A stretch of DNA of 27,165 nt from a virus: positions 1 to 27,165 of IMG/VR virus record IMGVR_UViG_3300023281_001110; one strand, written 5' to 3'. Every line of letters starts with the position of its first letter. The stretch's first letter is position 1. Of this stretch, positions 16,242-24,022 are shown piece after piece. The translations under genes were made by a program, and so were the position numbers. Below the pieces are notes generated by a model, which did not search any database, was not told the DNA's origin, and saw nothing but the letters and a program-made list of their open reading frames with translations.

Positions 16242-19006
16242 TAGACACTATACCCTCTAAACTTAGCCAAATCTCTATTGCGATCCATAGACGGTGCACT
16301 AAATTGTCGCTGCGATTGGAATGCTACATCTGACAATGGCACATTAAACTCAGTCATCAATCGCTGGTTGAACATTTGTTGCTCATCAGGGGTTAATGAC
16401 TGTAATTGCTGGAATGTTGGAAGCGGCATTCCCCCGAATTGCAATGGAGAAGGGTTTTGTCCACTCAATAACGACTGCACTGCTGGTGGAGTTGTAGCCC
16501 TGCTTTGTGCAATCAGTTGTTCTTGTGTAGTGTAATTTGGTGTAGGTACATCAGGCACACTTAACATTGGTGTTTGGTTAAACTGTCCTTGATTTTGGTC
16601 CCACCAATTTTCAAAATTCATAATTGGGCGCGGAGCATCAGTAAACGTAGTAGTCGTAAATTGCTCACGAGTAGGTGCTTGAGGTTGGTAGTAATTAGAA
16701 TCTATCTGTGCATTGCTTCTAATTGCTTCTTGTACTGCGGCTTGTTGCTTACGAACTTCTTCTTGTAAAGGAGCAACTTCCGCATCTGTAACTGCACGAG
16801 TAGCATTGCCTCCAGCAGCGATTGTTCCTGTAGAAAGAGCTGATTGTATAGCAGCTATAGTATTTGGCGCTTGAGAAATTACTTGATCATTTTGAGCACG
16901 TTGCGCTTGCTGCTCTGCTGTTTCAGTGTATGAATAATTAGGATCAAAATTAGACATTGCTGTGTTAAACGAAGTTTCATCAAAGAAATCCTGCCGCGTT
17001 TGTGGCGGTGGCTTAAGCATTTCATCACGCGCATATACGTCGTATGCACTCTTGCCTTGTTGCATGTCGCCAACCATGCGTCGCATGTTTTCATCTTCTA
17101 TTGATTGACGCTCAAACATTTTAATTTTGTTTGCTTCGTCATAGACGTTATTAATTAAGTCGGCCATTGTAATTTCAGGCAATGGAGACTGACCACCTCT
17201 AGTAAAGAATGTACGTGCTAATACATCTCCGCCTTGAGTAAGAATGTTTCGTATTAATTCACCCTGTTGAGTTGCTGCATTAGCTAATTCAGGTGATGTT
17301 TGTACTAGTGTCCTGTAGTTGCGCCCTAATTCTTCAAGTGTATTGAAGTACTTATCCGCAGCCATTGATTCATCAAATTGACGTACATTCTCCCCAAAAC
17401 TAGCATCGAATTGACGTACATCTTCTCCGAATGTCGTATCAAATTGCCTGACATCTTCACCAAAGCTCGCGTCAAATTGTCTAGCATCTTCACCTAGACC
17501 TGCATAGAATCGTGAATCACGGCCTGATTCAGCTACATTAAACTGACGTTGGTTTTCGCCAAAAGCTGCTTGTTCTTTGATGTAATCACGGCTAAGACCT
17601 AAGCTACCCTGTTGATTACCTTCTTCGTCAATAAGAACGTCTTCGCCATATGCTGTAGTGTGTATCGTAAGTTGCTGTCTGCCTTCAGGGGCGTAGCCAT
17701 CAACCCATCCTCCAGCGTCATTGTTTGCAGTCTCGTCCCACCACACAGGACGATTAACGCCGTCTACATCTTCTTGCGTATCAATTAAACGACCATCCAC
17801 AAACCTAGCCGTGTCGGCTGAGGCTCCAACTTTAGTTCTATTTTTAGGATCGTTTGCATCCTGCTGCCATGTTCCATCTTTATCGGTATAAGTGATCCAC
17901 TGTATTCCGTCCGCAGCGGGTGTTAAATCAGGTTGTCCAACTACAAAGTTTCCTTTTTCATTCTGCACCATCAACTGACTTGTATTGGGATCCCAGTAAA
18001 ATAACTTCCCATTATTATCTGTATTGAAATCACTTGAACGTATAGGGACTATATTAGGAGTTGCATTATTTGCAGCGTTAGTGGCATCTATTGCTGCTTG
18101 TGCTTTGTCCCATGCTTTACGTTGCGTGTCAGGGTCAATTTGCATGAGTTCGCCACCGAAAACATCAAGAATTACTTGGTTTCCAGTATTGTTATTAGTA
18201 ATAACCATCCATCCACCGCCGTCAGGAGCAGGTGTAGAAGGTTCTAAGGTCCATCCTCCAACGCCGTATAGTGTATCTAACTGTCTTTTAGCTTCCTCAG
18301 CGGATATACCTTCTTCAGCTTTACCATTATCAGTAAAACCCGTGCTTGTACTATCAAGAGCATTGGTAATTGTAGGAGGCCCTTTAAAACCTGCCTGTGG
18401 ATTCCCAGTCGGTCCGAATGCACTTAGATAAGCAGGGGGCTTCGCTTCGCCTTTTTTAAATGTTTCCCCTTTCCATACACGATCAGCTTTGAAAAATCCA
18501 TTAGGATTATTTCGTATCGCTAATTGCTGAGGTGTCATTAGCCCTTCTGACTGTACTGATATTTCATCTGATTGCGTGGCTCTTTTAGCTAAATTTGATA
18601 AACCTGTGTCTACTAAAGCAGATATGTTTTTTGCTTCAGTATCAAGCCCTGTATTATTTTTAATATCTATATTTAATTGTGGTCTTGGTTTACCAGAAGC
18701 AACTTGCTTTCCTTTGTTTACACCTTCTGTTGGGAATTTTAAATTCCCTTTAACAGATGACATTAGCCCTCGAACAATAGCACTTGGAGAAGAATTTTCT
18801 TCAGCGATATTGGTAGTTATCGTCTTAAGTAGATTAGCTTCTACTTGTGCATACAGTGTATCTTTTGAATACTTTCCTGCGCTTCGACCCCCTGTGGTTG
18901 ATGGTCGCCCAGTCTGTGAATCTGGCATTGCACTATAAAATGAATACCCGTAGAGATTTTCAAATTGGCTAAGAAATTCATTTAATGTTTCTCGTGGAGT
19001 TGTCAT
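16241..19006 (-). CDS. Large virion-associated protein with 11-residue repeats (921 aa)
   Basis: Unrecognised 921-aa protein, co-transcribed with the portal and 1652-aa genes and joined to its neighbours by ATGA (19003-19006) and TAATG (16241) overlaps. Residues 1-230 are polar and low-complexity. Residues ~235-460 contain Trp-rich beta-like units (GGWTLEPSTPAPDGGGWMVI, GIQWITYTDKDGTWQQD). Residues 482-547 hold six 11-residue repeats of the FGEDVRQFDAS type. The remainder is Gln/Pro/Asn-rich with helical segments (TMADLINNVYDEANKIKMFE) and a disordered tail. RQF-type repeats are common in large phage head or tail-associated proteins and probably form an extended helix. Partnership with the 1652-aa protein in an internal or ejection assembly is inferred from adjacency only. 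Confidence 0.65.
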   Translation of the reverse strand: MTTPRETLNEFLSQFENLYGYSFYSAMPDSQTGRPSTTGGRSAGKYSKDTLYAQVEANLLKTITTNIAEENSSPSAIVRGLMSSVKGNLKFPTEGVNKGKQVASGKPRPQLNIDIKNNTGLDTEAKNISALVDTGLSNLAKRATQSDEISVQSEGLMTPQQLAIRNNPNGFFKADRVWKGETFKKGEAKPPAYLSAFGPTGNPQAGFKGPPTITNALDSTSTGFTDNGKAEEGISAEEAKRQLDTLYGVGGWTLEPSTPAPDGGGWMVITNNNTGNQVILDVFGGELMQIDPDTQRKAWDKAQAAIDATNAANNATPNIVPIRSSDFNTDNNGKLFYWDPNTSQLMVQNEKGNFVVGQPDLTPAADGIQWITYTDKDGTWQQDANDPKNRTKVGASADTARFVDGRLIDTQEDVDGVNRPVWWDETANNDAGGWVDGYAPEGRQQLTIHTTAYGEDVLIDEEGNQQGSLGLSRDYIKEQAAFGENQRQFNVAESGRDSRFYAGLGEDARQFDASFGEDVRQFDTTFGEDVRQFDASFGENVRQFDESMAADKYFNTLEELGRNYRTLVQTSPELANAATQQGELIRNILTQGGDVLARTFFTRGGQSPLPEITMADLINNVYDEANKIKMFERQSIEDENMRRMVGDMQQGKSAYDVYARDEMLKPPPQTRQDFFDETSFNTAMSNFDPNYSYTETAEQQAQRAQNDQVISQAPNTIAAIQSALSTGTIAAGGNATRAVTDAEVAPLQEEVRKQQAAVQEAIRSNAQIDSNYYQPQAPTREQFTTTTFTDAPRPIMNFENWWDQNQGQFNQTPMLSVPDVPTPNYTTQEQLIAQSRATTPPAVQSLLSGQNPSPLQFGGMPLPTFQQLQSLTPDEQQMFNQRLMTEFNVPLSDVAFQSQRQFSAPSMDRNRDLAKFRGYSV
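17366..17563 (-). repeat. Six tandem 33-bp (11-residue) coding repeats
   Basis: Six consecutive 33-nt units in frame within the 921-aa gene encode FGENQRQFNVA, ESGRDSRFYAG, LGEDARQFDAS, FGEDVRQFDTT, FGEDVRQFDAS and FGENVRQFDES in protein order. Units three to six are highly similar in protein but differ at many third-codon positions. That indicates older duplication under selection on the peptide and not a recent slippage product. An 11-residue period suits an extended or hendecad coiled-coil helix. Confidence 0.9.
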
Positions 19007-19311
19007 TGCATCATCCCTTGAGGCTGCTGGAACTGTTGCTGCTGCTGTTGTTGAGGCGGATTAGCAATCTGTTGTACTGCTTCAATAATCGCCATCTTTG
19101 CTTCCATGCAGAACGGGTCGGTGCATCCATATAAGTTAGAACCATGTCCGTGTGCTGCAAAAATTTCTGCCATTTCATCAAATGTAGCAGAAAATACAGT
19201 AGCTTCTCCTTCTGTAGCAAACGCATCTGCAATGTAATCTAATGCCATTGCGTTCATAACAGTTACCTGCCGCGCTGCCTCACTCATTTTTGCTGATAAT
19301 TCTCCAGCCAT
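19003..19311 (-). CDS. Small late protein with Gln-rich tail (102 aa)
   Basis: Unrecognised 102-aa protein between portal and the 921-aa gene, overlapping the portal by TAATG and the next gene by ATGA, so almost certainly translated as part of the chain. The first ~80 residues are helical (MSEAARQVTVMNAMALDYIA, FDEMAEIFAAHGHG) with a CTDPFC pair of cysteines that could bind metal or form a disulphide. The last ~20 are Gln/Pro low complexity (NPPQQQQQQQFQQPQ). Its position would suit a head-completion or portal-associated protein, but no family signature is visible. Confidence 0.75.
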   Translation of the reverse strand: MAGELSAKMSEAARQVTVMNAMALDYIADAFATEGEATVFSATFDEMAEIFAAHGHGSNLYGCTDPFCMEAKMAIIEAVQQIANPPQQQQQQQFQQPQGMMQ

Positions 19312-21158
19312 TATCTCATTCCGTTAACTACATTAGTCTGTCTATCCATAGCTACATTTTCCTGCATACCTGATGGAGTAGCGACTTCATCCATTGTAAT
19401 TTCTTCAGTGCTACTCATCTGTTCTTGTGGCGGAGGTCCTTGCTGTGTCTGGAGTAAGTCTTGCTGGAAGGCGCGTAAGACTTCTGCTGCCTGAGACTGG
19501 AGTCCCTTAAGCATCATCATAGTACGTACTTGCTGTGCTTGCGGTGACATAAACAATGTATTCACAGAGGCTTTTAGCATTTCTTCTTGTGGATTCTCAA
19601 TGCCTGAGTTCTCCATAGCAGTCTCTGCGCTCAACATCCCGTTGTATGTACGGTACAACTGAGACCACACCATCATGTCTCGCATCTCAATTTGTGCTCT
19701 ATCAGACGTATGTAGCTCTACATCAACTGCGTAGTAGTCATCTATCTCGGCTGGTTTAATTGTAATTTCACTTGCTTGTCTACGAGTACTCCCAGCAATG
19801 GTGACAGGAGACTCAAGGATATATTGAATATCTTGGAACACTTGCTTAGAGACCACTGCGATACAGGCGCGAAGTGACGATACACAACTCTGTAATTTAA
19901 CCGCAGCGTTCCGTACATTCAGGTCAGCTTCAGTAGCAGACTCAACCCCACGTTGCGGTTGTCCACCAAGAGTGCCAAGTTTAGATAACTCAGACGTGTA
20001 TTGATGCACCTTATCCATCATCTGAAATGCAGACAGTGGAACCTCTGGTAATTTAACAAAACTAATGTCTTGGTCGTCCACTAAGTTTATGCGTTTGCCG
20101 GGCCCTACCTCGATAGGCGTACTGTCGTCCATAATGTTTCTGGTAATGACTGGAGCAAACGTCGAGTAACGTAATTGAATATCGACCGCAGTAAGCTGAC
20201 GCGCCTCTGCTTGCAGCACAGGATGTATGTATCTCAGAATACCTACATAACGGTCTGCTGGATCGTTGTCCGATGTAATTTCGCCCCATCCTGAATCCCT
20301 AATTACATATGGGATATACCCATCAAAAATCTTTTTCTCTTCTGTAGACGCTGGAGTTTCCCAACAATAAGGATTAATGTTCTCAAACACTAACGACCCT
20401 TGTACCCACATCTTATGTTCACCCATAGAATCGCCATGAGGCTTGGTATACATCTCTACAAACTCTAGCTTTTCTAAACCATCTTCCATCCATTCGTCTG
20501 CATAATCTGGATACCTGCGTCGAGCTTCGTCAGGGTATACTTCGTAAAATTCGTACACATACTTAGGGTCAGTGGGGTTATCAATGTCGTGTACGACCGT
20601 CTCGTTAGGCAATACAGAGAGCTTCCATAAGAAATTAGCCTGTGCAATCTTCTTTAATTGGCTTTTAAACTTTCTTTTTTCTGCAGCTGTGGCGTTTGTT
20701 TTAGGAGGATCTGGTATTAACTCCCAATTCAATTCTTTTTTTACAACAATTCGCCCGTCTTTAACTAGCTTTTTTCTTCCTACAGCTAGTGGATCTCCGT
20801 AATTAGTTTCTACACTGTGCCAAAAAGAAGATAAAAACTGTCGTTTACGTTCAGCTATTTCTTGTTGAAACTGTTGGTCATTGTCAGTAGGGCGGGACGG
20901 CACAAATATCTTAGGTGTAGTAAGGATATGGTCTGAGGCGTTGTCTACAGCGTTACGTGCAGTAGGAGGAATCGTTGCGCCCATGCCTGATTCGCGGTAT
21001 TCACGCGGAATAATCTCCCCGATGTTAGGATAATTACCGTTGTAGTAATCATTATCGTCTCTCATCTTGTCAAAGTACCCATTAAAAATGTAGTTCTTTA
21101 GACGAGTAAACCGATTGTAATCGTCATCAAAATTGTTTATGAAGTCTGCTTCAACCAT
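19311..21158 (-). CDS. Portal protein
   Basis: 615-aa protein immediately downstream of TerL in the canonical terminase-portal order. Features agree with the phage portal family: an N-terminal region (YNGNYPNIGEIIPREYRESG, TARNAVDNASDHILTTP), a wing/stem region with charged helices, and a long C-terminal helical part (SAFQMMDKVHQYTSELSKLG, AAVKLQSCVSSLRACIAVV) ending in a Gln/Met-rich tail (QQDLLQTQQGPPPQEQM). Twelve copies would form the DNA channel at the capsid vertex and dock the terminase. The start at 21158 follows the TerL stop by three bases. Identification rests on synteny, size and general sequence character, since portals lack short invariant motifs. Confidence 0.8.
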   Translation of the reverse strand: MVEADFINNFDDDYNRFTRLKNYIFNGYFDKMRDDNDYYNGNYPNIGEIIPREYRESGMGATIPPTARNAVDNASDHILTTPKIFVPSRPTDNDQQFQQEIAERKRQFLSSFWHSVETNYGDPLAVGRKKLVKDGRIVVKKELNWELIPDPPKTNATAAEKRKFKSQLKKIAQANFLWKLSVLPNETVVHDIDNPTDPKYVYEFYEVYPDEARRRYPDYADEWMEDGLEKLEFVEMYTKPHGDSMGEHKMWVQGSLVFENINPYCWETPASTEEKKIFDGYIPYVIRDSGWGEITSDNDPADRYVGILRYIHPVLQAEARQLTAVDIQLRYSTFAPVITRNIMDDSTPIEVGPGKRINLVDDQDISFVKLPEVPLSAFQMMDKVHQYTSELSKLGTLGGQPQRGVESATEADLNVRNAAVKLQSCVSSLRACIAVVSKQVFQDIQYILESPVTIAGSTRRQASEITIKPAEIDDYYAVDVELHTSDRAQIEMRDMMVWSQLYRTYNGMLSAETAMENSGIENPQEEMLKASVNTLFMSPQAQQVRTMMMLKGLQSQAAEVLRAFQQDLLQTQQGPPPQEQMSSTEEITMDEVATPSGMQENVAMDRQTNVVNGMR

Positions 21159-21161
21159 ACA

Positions 21162-22466
21162 TTATCCAAACGTGACGTAATCTCTTTGTCGTAGTTGCGA
21201 TGCTGCTCTGTTTCGTTTTTTAGCTTTCATTACTGCTAATCCCGCTGCCATTACCGAGTCATCGTGGTATCCGACAGGATGGCCGTACTTTACAGCACCG
21301 CCAGCTAACACAACACCTTCAAATAATTCTAACTCTTTTTTAAGTATTTCGTCATTTTTGGGGAAATGAACTCGCTTATGTTCGATTTCTGCTGCGAGTG
21401 TGGAGACAAGTGTAGCCTTCGATTGGTTAGTGAACTTAAACGATGTAACAGCACAGCCTTCGCTGCGAAGGATGTCAGCCACAGGTTCACCGATACCAGT
21501 CCCATCAAGATGAATAGTTTGGCAGTTGTACTTTTTGTACAGATACGCAATGCGCGGCCCAAGTAATGTGTAGTCCAGTCCATTAAATCTATCCCTAGCT
21601 ACGATACTCATCGTCTTAATATCAATGACGTAGGCTACAGTGAAGTCTTCAATCTTTCCTAAGTCTAACCCCATAAGGTACTGAGAGTCAGTAGGTTCTT
21701 CCCAGTCTCCATCAAAGCAATCATCTAAGTTCCTAAAGACCTGCCCATCATCTTCCACCCATTCAGCAAGATACTGCTGTCGATACTGCGATTCTGTGAG
21801 GTCACGCTTGAATTCATCTAATGCTTCTTCGTCGATGTTCGGATGTGCGAGCGATGTCACTGACGCGGAGTAGTATCTAGGGTCATCTTCCTGCCCTACA
21901 TTCCAATAAGTACGAAAGTTTCCCTTCCCTCTAGCAATACCAATAGCTACTAACCTGCCATCAGAGTCAGCAAGAGCGGGCATAAAGTTAGCCCATGCTT
22001 CAGGATTGAGGTCGTGAGCCTCGTCTACAAAGGCCGCAGTGACCCTATCGCCCTGTAAGGCTGTCGGGTCATCAGCTGATTTAGCCTGTATTCGCGCACC
22101 ATTAGCCAGTTCAATAAGCTTTCTAGTCTTGTCATGGCTGGCATAATAGTCATGTAATGGCGCATGGTCACCAACAAAGAGGTTCCATACAGGCTCCCAG
22201 ACCTTCATAGTCAACTCATAGTTGGGTGCAATGACGTAGATGTACGGTGCGTGGGCCACTCCAAACTGTACATCTCTAGGCTTTAAGGCCTCTCGAACTA
22301 TCTCTGCTTTAATAGCGGTCGTCTTACCAGCCCTACGCCCACAGGCTAGGATGAGGCGTTTCTTGTCTGATTGCTCGTGGATATGCTCTCGTTGCCAATC
22401 CCAAGCATCATACGGATCACCTTCATTGATGAACTGCCAGATACTAGGAGGACTGTACGACTTCAA
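21162..22466 (-). CDS. terL: Terminase large subunit (ATPase/nuclease)
   Basis: 434-aa DNA-packaging motor. ATPase domain: Walker A GRRAGKTT at 43-50 and Walker B AAFVDEAHD at 144-152 with the catalytic Asp148-Glu149 pair. The AIGIARGKGN segment at 174-183 sits at the coupling-motif position. RNase H-like nuclease domain: Asp268 in GLDLGK, Asp321 in HLDGTGIG and Asp402-Asp403 in GYHDDSVMAAG provide the expected metal-binding acids. The length is typical for compact TerL proteins. It overlaps TerS by 23 bp and is followed by portal after three bases. It powers DNA translocation into the prohead and cuts the concatemer. All key residues are present, so it appears intact. Confidence 0.95.
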   Translation of the reverse strand: MKSYSPPSIWQFINEGDPYDAWDWQREHIHEQSDKKRLILACGRRAGKTTAIKAEIVREALKPRDVQFGVAHAPYIYVIAPNYELTMKVWEPVWNLFVGDHAPLHDYYASHDKTRKLIELANGARIQAKSADDPTALQGDRVTAAFVDEAHDLNPEAWANFMPALADSDGRLVAIGIARGKGNFRTYWNVGQEDDPRYYSASVTSLAHPNIDEEALDEFKRDLTESQYRQQYLAEWVEDDGQVFRNLDDCFDGDWEEPTDSQYLMGLDLGKIEDFTVAYVIDIKTMSIVARDRFNGLDYTLLGPRIAYLYKKYNCQTIHLDGTGIGEPVADILRSEGCAVTSFKFTNQSKATLVSTLAAEIEHKRVHFPKNDEILKKELELFEGVVLAGGAVKYGHPVGYHDDSVMAAGLAVMKAKKRNRAASQLRQRDYVTFG

Positions 22467-22896
22467 TAACTTGTTCCTTTGGTGCTAATGCAGCTTCAAA
22501 CAACTTGTCCATCATGTTCTTCTGCAAGGCCTCAGTAGCTTCCTTCGGTCTACCAACAAACATCTCCATAAAGAGCTTCTGTGCCCTGACATCACCCTTA
22601 TTAGCAGACTCAATCATCGACTCATAGACAGAATCAAAGTCTTCTACAGCACGAGCCATGAACCTAGCCTTTGTAGCAGGAGGGTTTTTACTCGTGTACG
22701 ACTCTAATGTCGTTACGCGCCCACTCCCCTTAATCAACGCATGGTTCTTTTGCTTCCTTAGAATAGGCGTATTCTTATAGGCAGGAGGCTTAATTACTAC
22801 CTCCCCAGCACGTATAGCCTCAATCAGAGTCTCATGGCTATACCCACCATAGTCACGCGTAGGGTCGAGTAACTCAATCAATTCATCCTGAGTCAT
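22444..22896 (-). CDS. terS: Terminase small subunit
   Basis: 150-aa protein directly upstream of and overlapping TerL. The N-terminal part (YGGYSHETLIEAIRAGEVVI) could hold the DNA-recognition helices. The C-terminal part (ESANKGDVRAQKLFMEMFVG followed by RPKE) matches the helical motif common in small terminase subunits (G-D-x-x-A-x-K-x...-G-x-P). It would recognise the packaging site and regulate TerL. An AAAGGGG site precedes the start, two bases after the stop of the 56-aa basic gene. The non-coding structured stretch just beyond the three basic genes is a natural candidate for its binding site. Confidence 0.8.
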   Translation of the reverse strand: MTQDELIELLDPTRDYGGYSHETLIEAIRAGEVVIKPPAYKNTPILRKQKNHALIKGSGRVTTLESYTSKNPPATKARFMARAVEDFDSVYESMIESANKGDVRAQKLFMEMFVGRPKEATEALQKNMMDKLFEAALAPKEQVIEVVQSS

Positions 22897-22898
22897 AG

Positions 22899-23069
22899 CT
22901 ACCCCTTTCCTGTTAATTTAGCGAACCGCTTGCCTCCGCCAGCTCTACTAGTCTTAGGCTTACCAGCAGCCTTACGCCTCTTACCAGCTTTACCCATAGC
23001 AGCAAACTTCTTTGTACCATACTTCTTACGACCTATATACGCAGCTAACGCAGGTGACATCTTCGCCAT
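22899..23069 (-). CDS. Very basic 56-aa protein upstream of terS
   Basis: Short ORF (MAKMSPALAAYIGRKKYGTK start, ending RFAKLTGKG) with a strong AGGAG site and a TAATG overlap with the upstream 95-aa gene. About a third of its residues are Lys or Arg, spread along the chain, with Gly/Ala spacing and no acidic residue. That is the composition of nucleic-acid-condensing or virion DNA-binding peptides. The coding case rests on the ribosome binding site, the stop/start coupling on one side and the two-base gap to terS on the other. Function is unknown. A packaging or DNA-binding role is suggested by charge and position only. Confidence 0.75.
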   Translation of the reverse strand: MAKMSPALAAYIGRKKYGTKKFAAMGKAGKRRKAAGKPKTSRAGGGKRFAKLTGKG

Positions 23070-23356
23070 TAGTTACTCCTTGAACCACCCACACTGCTCT
23101 TACGGGGTAATCCACCCTTGTCACTAGTTTCCCAGTAATACGGTCTAGGAGGACGGACACTACGACTCTTACGTCCAGTCGATGTACCACGACCCTTCGC
23201 CACAGATGTAGTAGGCGTAGACTTGTACCGTACACTCTTACGAGTTGTAGGCTTTTTATTCGTACCAATTCCTCTAGCCGCTCGATACACTGCCATACGC
23301 ACGTCAGGACTACTCTCAGAAGTACGTTTCTTTTTCTTCTTTATACTCGGTGGCAT
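23069..23356 (-). CDS. Very basic Lys/Arg/Ser-rich protein (95 aa)
   Basis: 95-aa protein beginning MPPSIKKKKKRTSESSPDVR, rich in Lys, Arg, Ser, Thr and Pro throughout (TRKSVRYKSTPTTSVAKGRG, RPPRPYYWETSDKGGLPRKS). It is probably largely disordered, with strong nucleic-acid-binding character. TAATG overlaps at both ends tie it to the 17-aa and 56-aa ORFs, so the three should be made together. I recognise no family. Its position at the head of the terminase operon suggests a role in packaging, DNA condensation or virion assembly. It resembles histone-tail-like or protamine-like proteins only in composition. Confidence 0.7.
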   Translation of the reverse strand: MPPSIKKKKKRTSESSPDVRMAVYRAARGIGTNKKPTTRKSVRYKSTPTTSVAKGRGTSTGRKSRSVRPPRPYYWETSDKGGLPRKSSVGGSRSN

Positions 23357-23409
23357 TAGTAACCTCGCTTCGGTTTACGGTACGGTGGTGTGGCTTTACC
23401 CTTCGGCAT
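23356..23409 (-). CDS. Micro-ORF, 17-aa basic peptide MPKGKATPPYRKPKRGY
   Basis: Eighteen codons including stop, starting at an ATG with a GGAG site five bases upstream and ending in a TAATG overlap with the 95-aa gene. The peptide has six Lys/Arg, three Pro and no acidic residue, so it shares the composition of the two genes that follow. It is the first open frame of the late transcript after the candidate promoter. It may be a functional micropeptide, a leader that couples translation into the 95-aa gene, or the N-terminal remnant of a once longer basic gene. Confidence 0.5.
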   Translation of the reverse strand: MPKGKATPPYRKPKRGY

Positions 23410-23423
23410 ATACGCTCCTTCAC

Positions 23424-23466
23424 TACACTCATAGTGTACCAACATTCGGGATTTCGTGAATTATCT
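23424..23466 (-). promoter_or_regulatory. Weak candidate promoter with inverted repeat ahead of the late block
   Basis: In minus-strand reading, TTCACG and TACACT are separated by 16 bp and lie just before the GGAG site of the 17-aa ORF. TACACT is one arm of a short inverted repeat (TACACT-atg-AGTGTA, 23424-23438), which could be an operator overlapping the -10 box. Each box matches the sigma70 consensus at only four of six positions, so this is a suggestion and not a firm call. Confidence 0.3.
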
Positions 23467-23569
23467 TTGGGTGGCCCCCAACAGGAGAAGAGGGGTATGG
23501 CCAACCTTCGACCCGTGGGTAGTACGATCCACACATGTTTACGTGTGTCGTGTCGTAGGTATGAACACA

Positions 23570-23591
23570 GGCAGACCTATGAAGGTCTGCC
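23570..23591. repeat. Perfect 9-bp inverted repeat
   Basis: GGCAGACCT and AGGTCTGCC flank a 4-nt ATGA loop with no mismatch. No T-run follows on either strand, so it is not an intrinsic terminator. It is the most stable single stem of the surrounding non-coding stretch. Confidence 0.85.
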
Positions 23592-23627
23592 GCGTCACCA
23601 CTGTTCCGACAACTAAAGAAATAAAGC

Positions 23628-23666
23628 ATGATCACGAGACAGGTGAAACCTGCGCGAAGTGATCAT
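23628..23666. repeat. Nested hairpin (8-bp outer, 5-bp inner stem)
   Basis: The outer arms ATGATCAC and GTGATCAT pair perfectly, and the inner arms CAGGT and ACCTG close a three-base GAA loop, with asymmetric internal bulges of 4 and 6 nt. The two-level design is more typical of a folded RNA or a protein-binding site than of chance. Confidence 0.8.
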
Positions 23667-24022
23667 TCCGATAAAGAATCGGGGAACGGCAGAGCCGCTG
23701 GTGCCTTTGTCTTTGGTTTGCACGCAAGTCTCCGAGACTGTCGGTTACGTATGAAGCTACAGCCTCAGAGAATCGGCACGATGAAGCCCCTAGGATTCTC
23801 GGCACTCTGGCGGCTCACTTTGCACCATGCTTTGCGGCTCTGTTTAGTGCTCTGCTTTTGCTTTGCTTTGGTCCCCTCAGTTACTACCTAATAATGGTTC
23901 ATAGTTGGGGCAGTCCTCAGTCACTCAATTAGACGCAAGTTGCGCAGCAATGGCGGATCATATATTCTTGACAAAAGGGCCTGCCACAATGGCGACCTAA
24001 AGCAATCTTGAAGGGATTGAAA

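Larger units (their letters stand above)
23440..24022. other. Non-coding, hairpin-dense stretch between divergent modules
   Basis: No convincing gene is seen in this stretch. It holds several inverted repeats: GGCAGACCT/AGGTCTGCC (23570-23591), a nested two-level hairpin (23628-23666), CCGAT/ATCGG (23668-23682), CGGC/GCCG (23687-23697), AGTCTC-c-GAGACT (23727-23739) and GAGAATC/GATTCTC (23768-23800). A pyrimidine-biased part follows with repeated CTTTGC words (about 23817-23880). Next come a CGCAA-g-TTGCG palindrome (23934-23944), a repeated CAATGGCG (23948-23955 and 23987-23994), and a TTGACA at 23968-23973 with no good -10 box. Position next to the terminase operon allows a pac/cos role. 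The stem density equally allows a structured RNA or 5' leader of the 235-aa gene. Confidence 0.6.

Noticed and set aside
19024-19056. CAG/CAA tract as a slippage or frameshift site
   Set aside because: It encodes the Gln-rich tail in frame with both neighbours correctly overlapped, so no frameshift is needed.
23628-23891. 87-codon plus-strand open frame in the hairpin-rich stretch
   Set aside because: The start lies inside a perfect hairpin, no ribosome site precedes it, and the translation is compositionally odd. Structure explains the sequence better than coding.
23968-24000. TTGACA-based promoter for the 235-aa gene
   Set aside because: The -35 box is perfect but nothing resembling a -10 box lies 15-19 bp downstream.
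24008-24022. TTG start five codons upstream for the 235-aa gene
   Set aside because: The AAGGG ribosome site lies between this TTG and the ATG at 24023, so the ATG is the sensible start.
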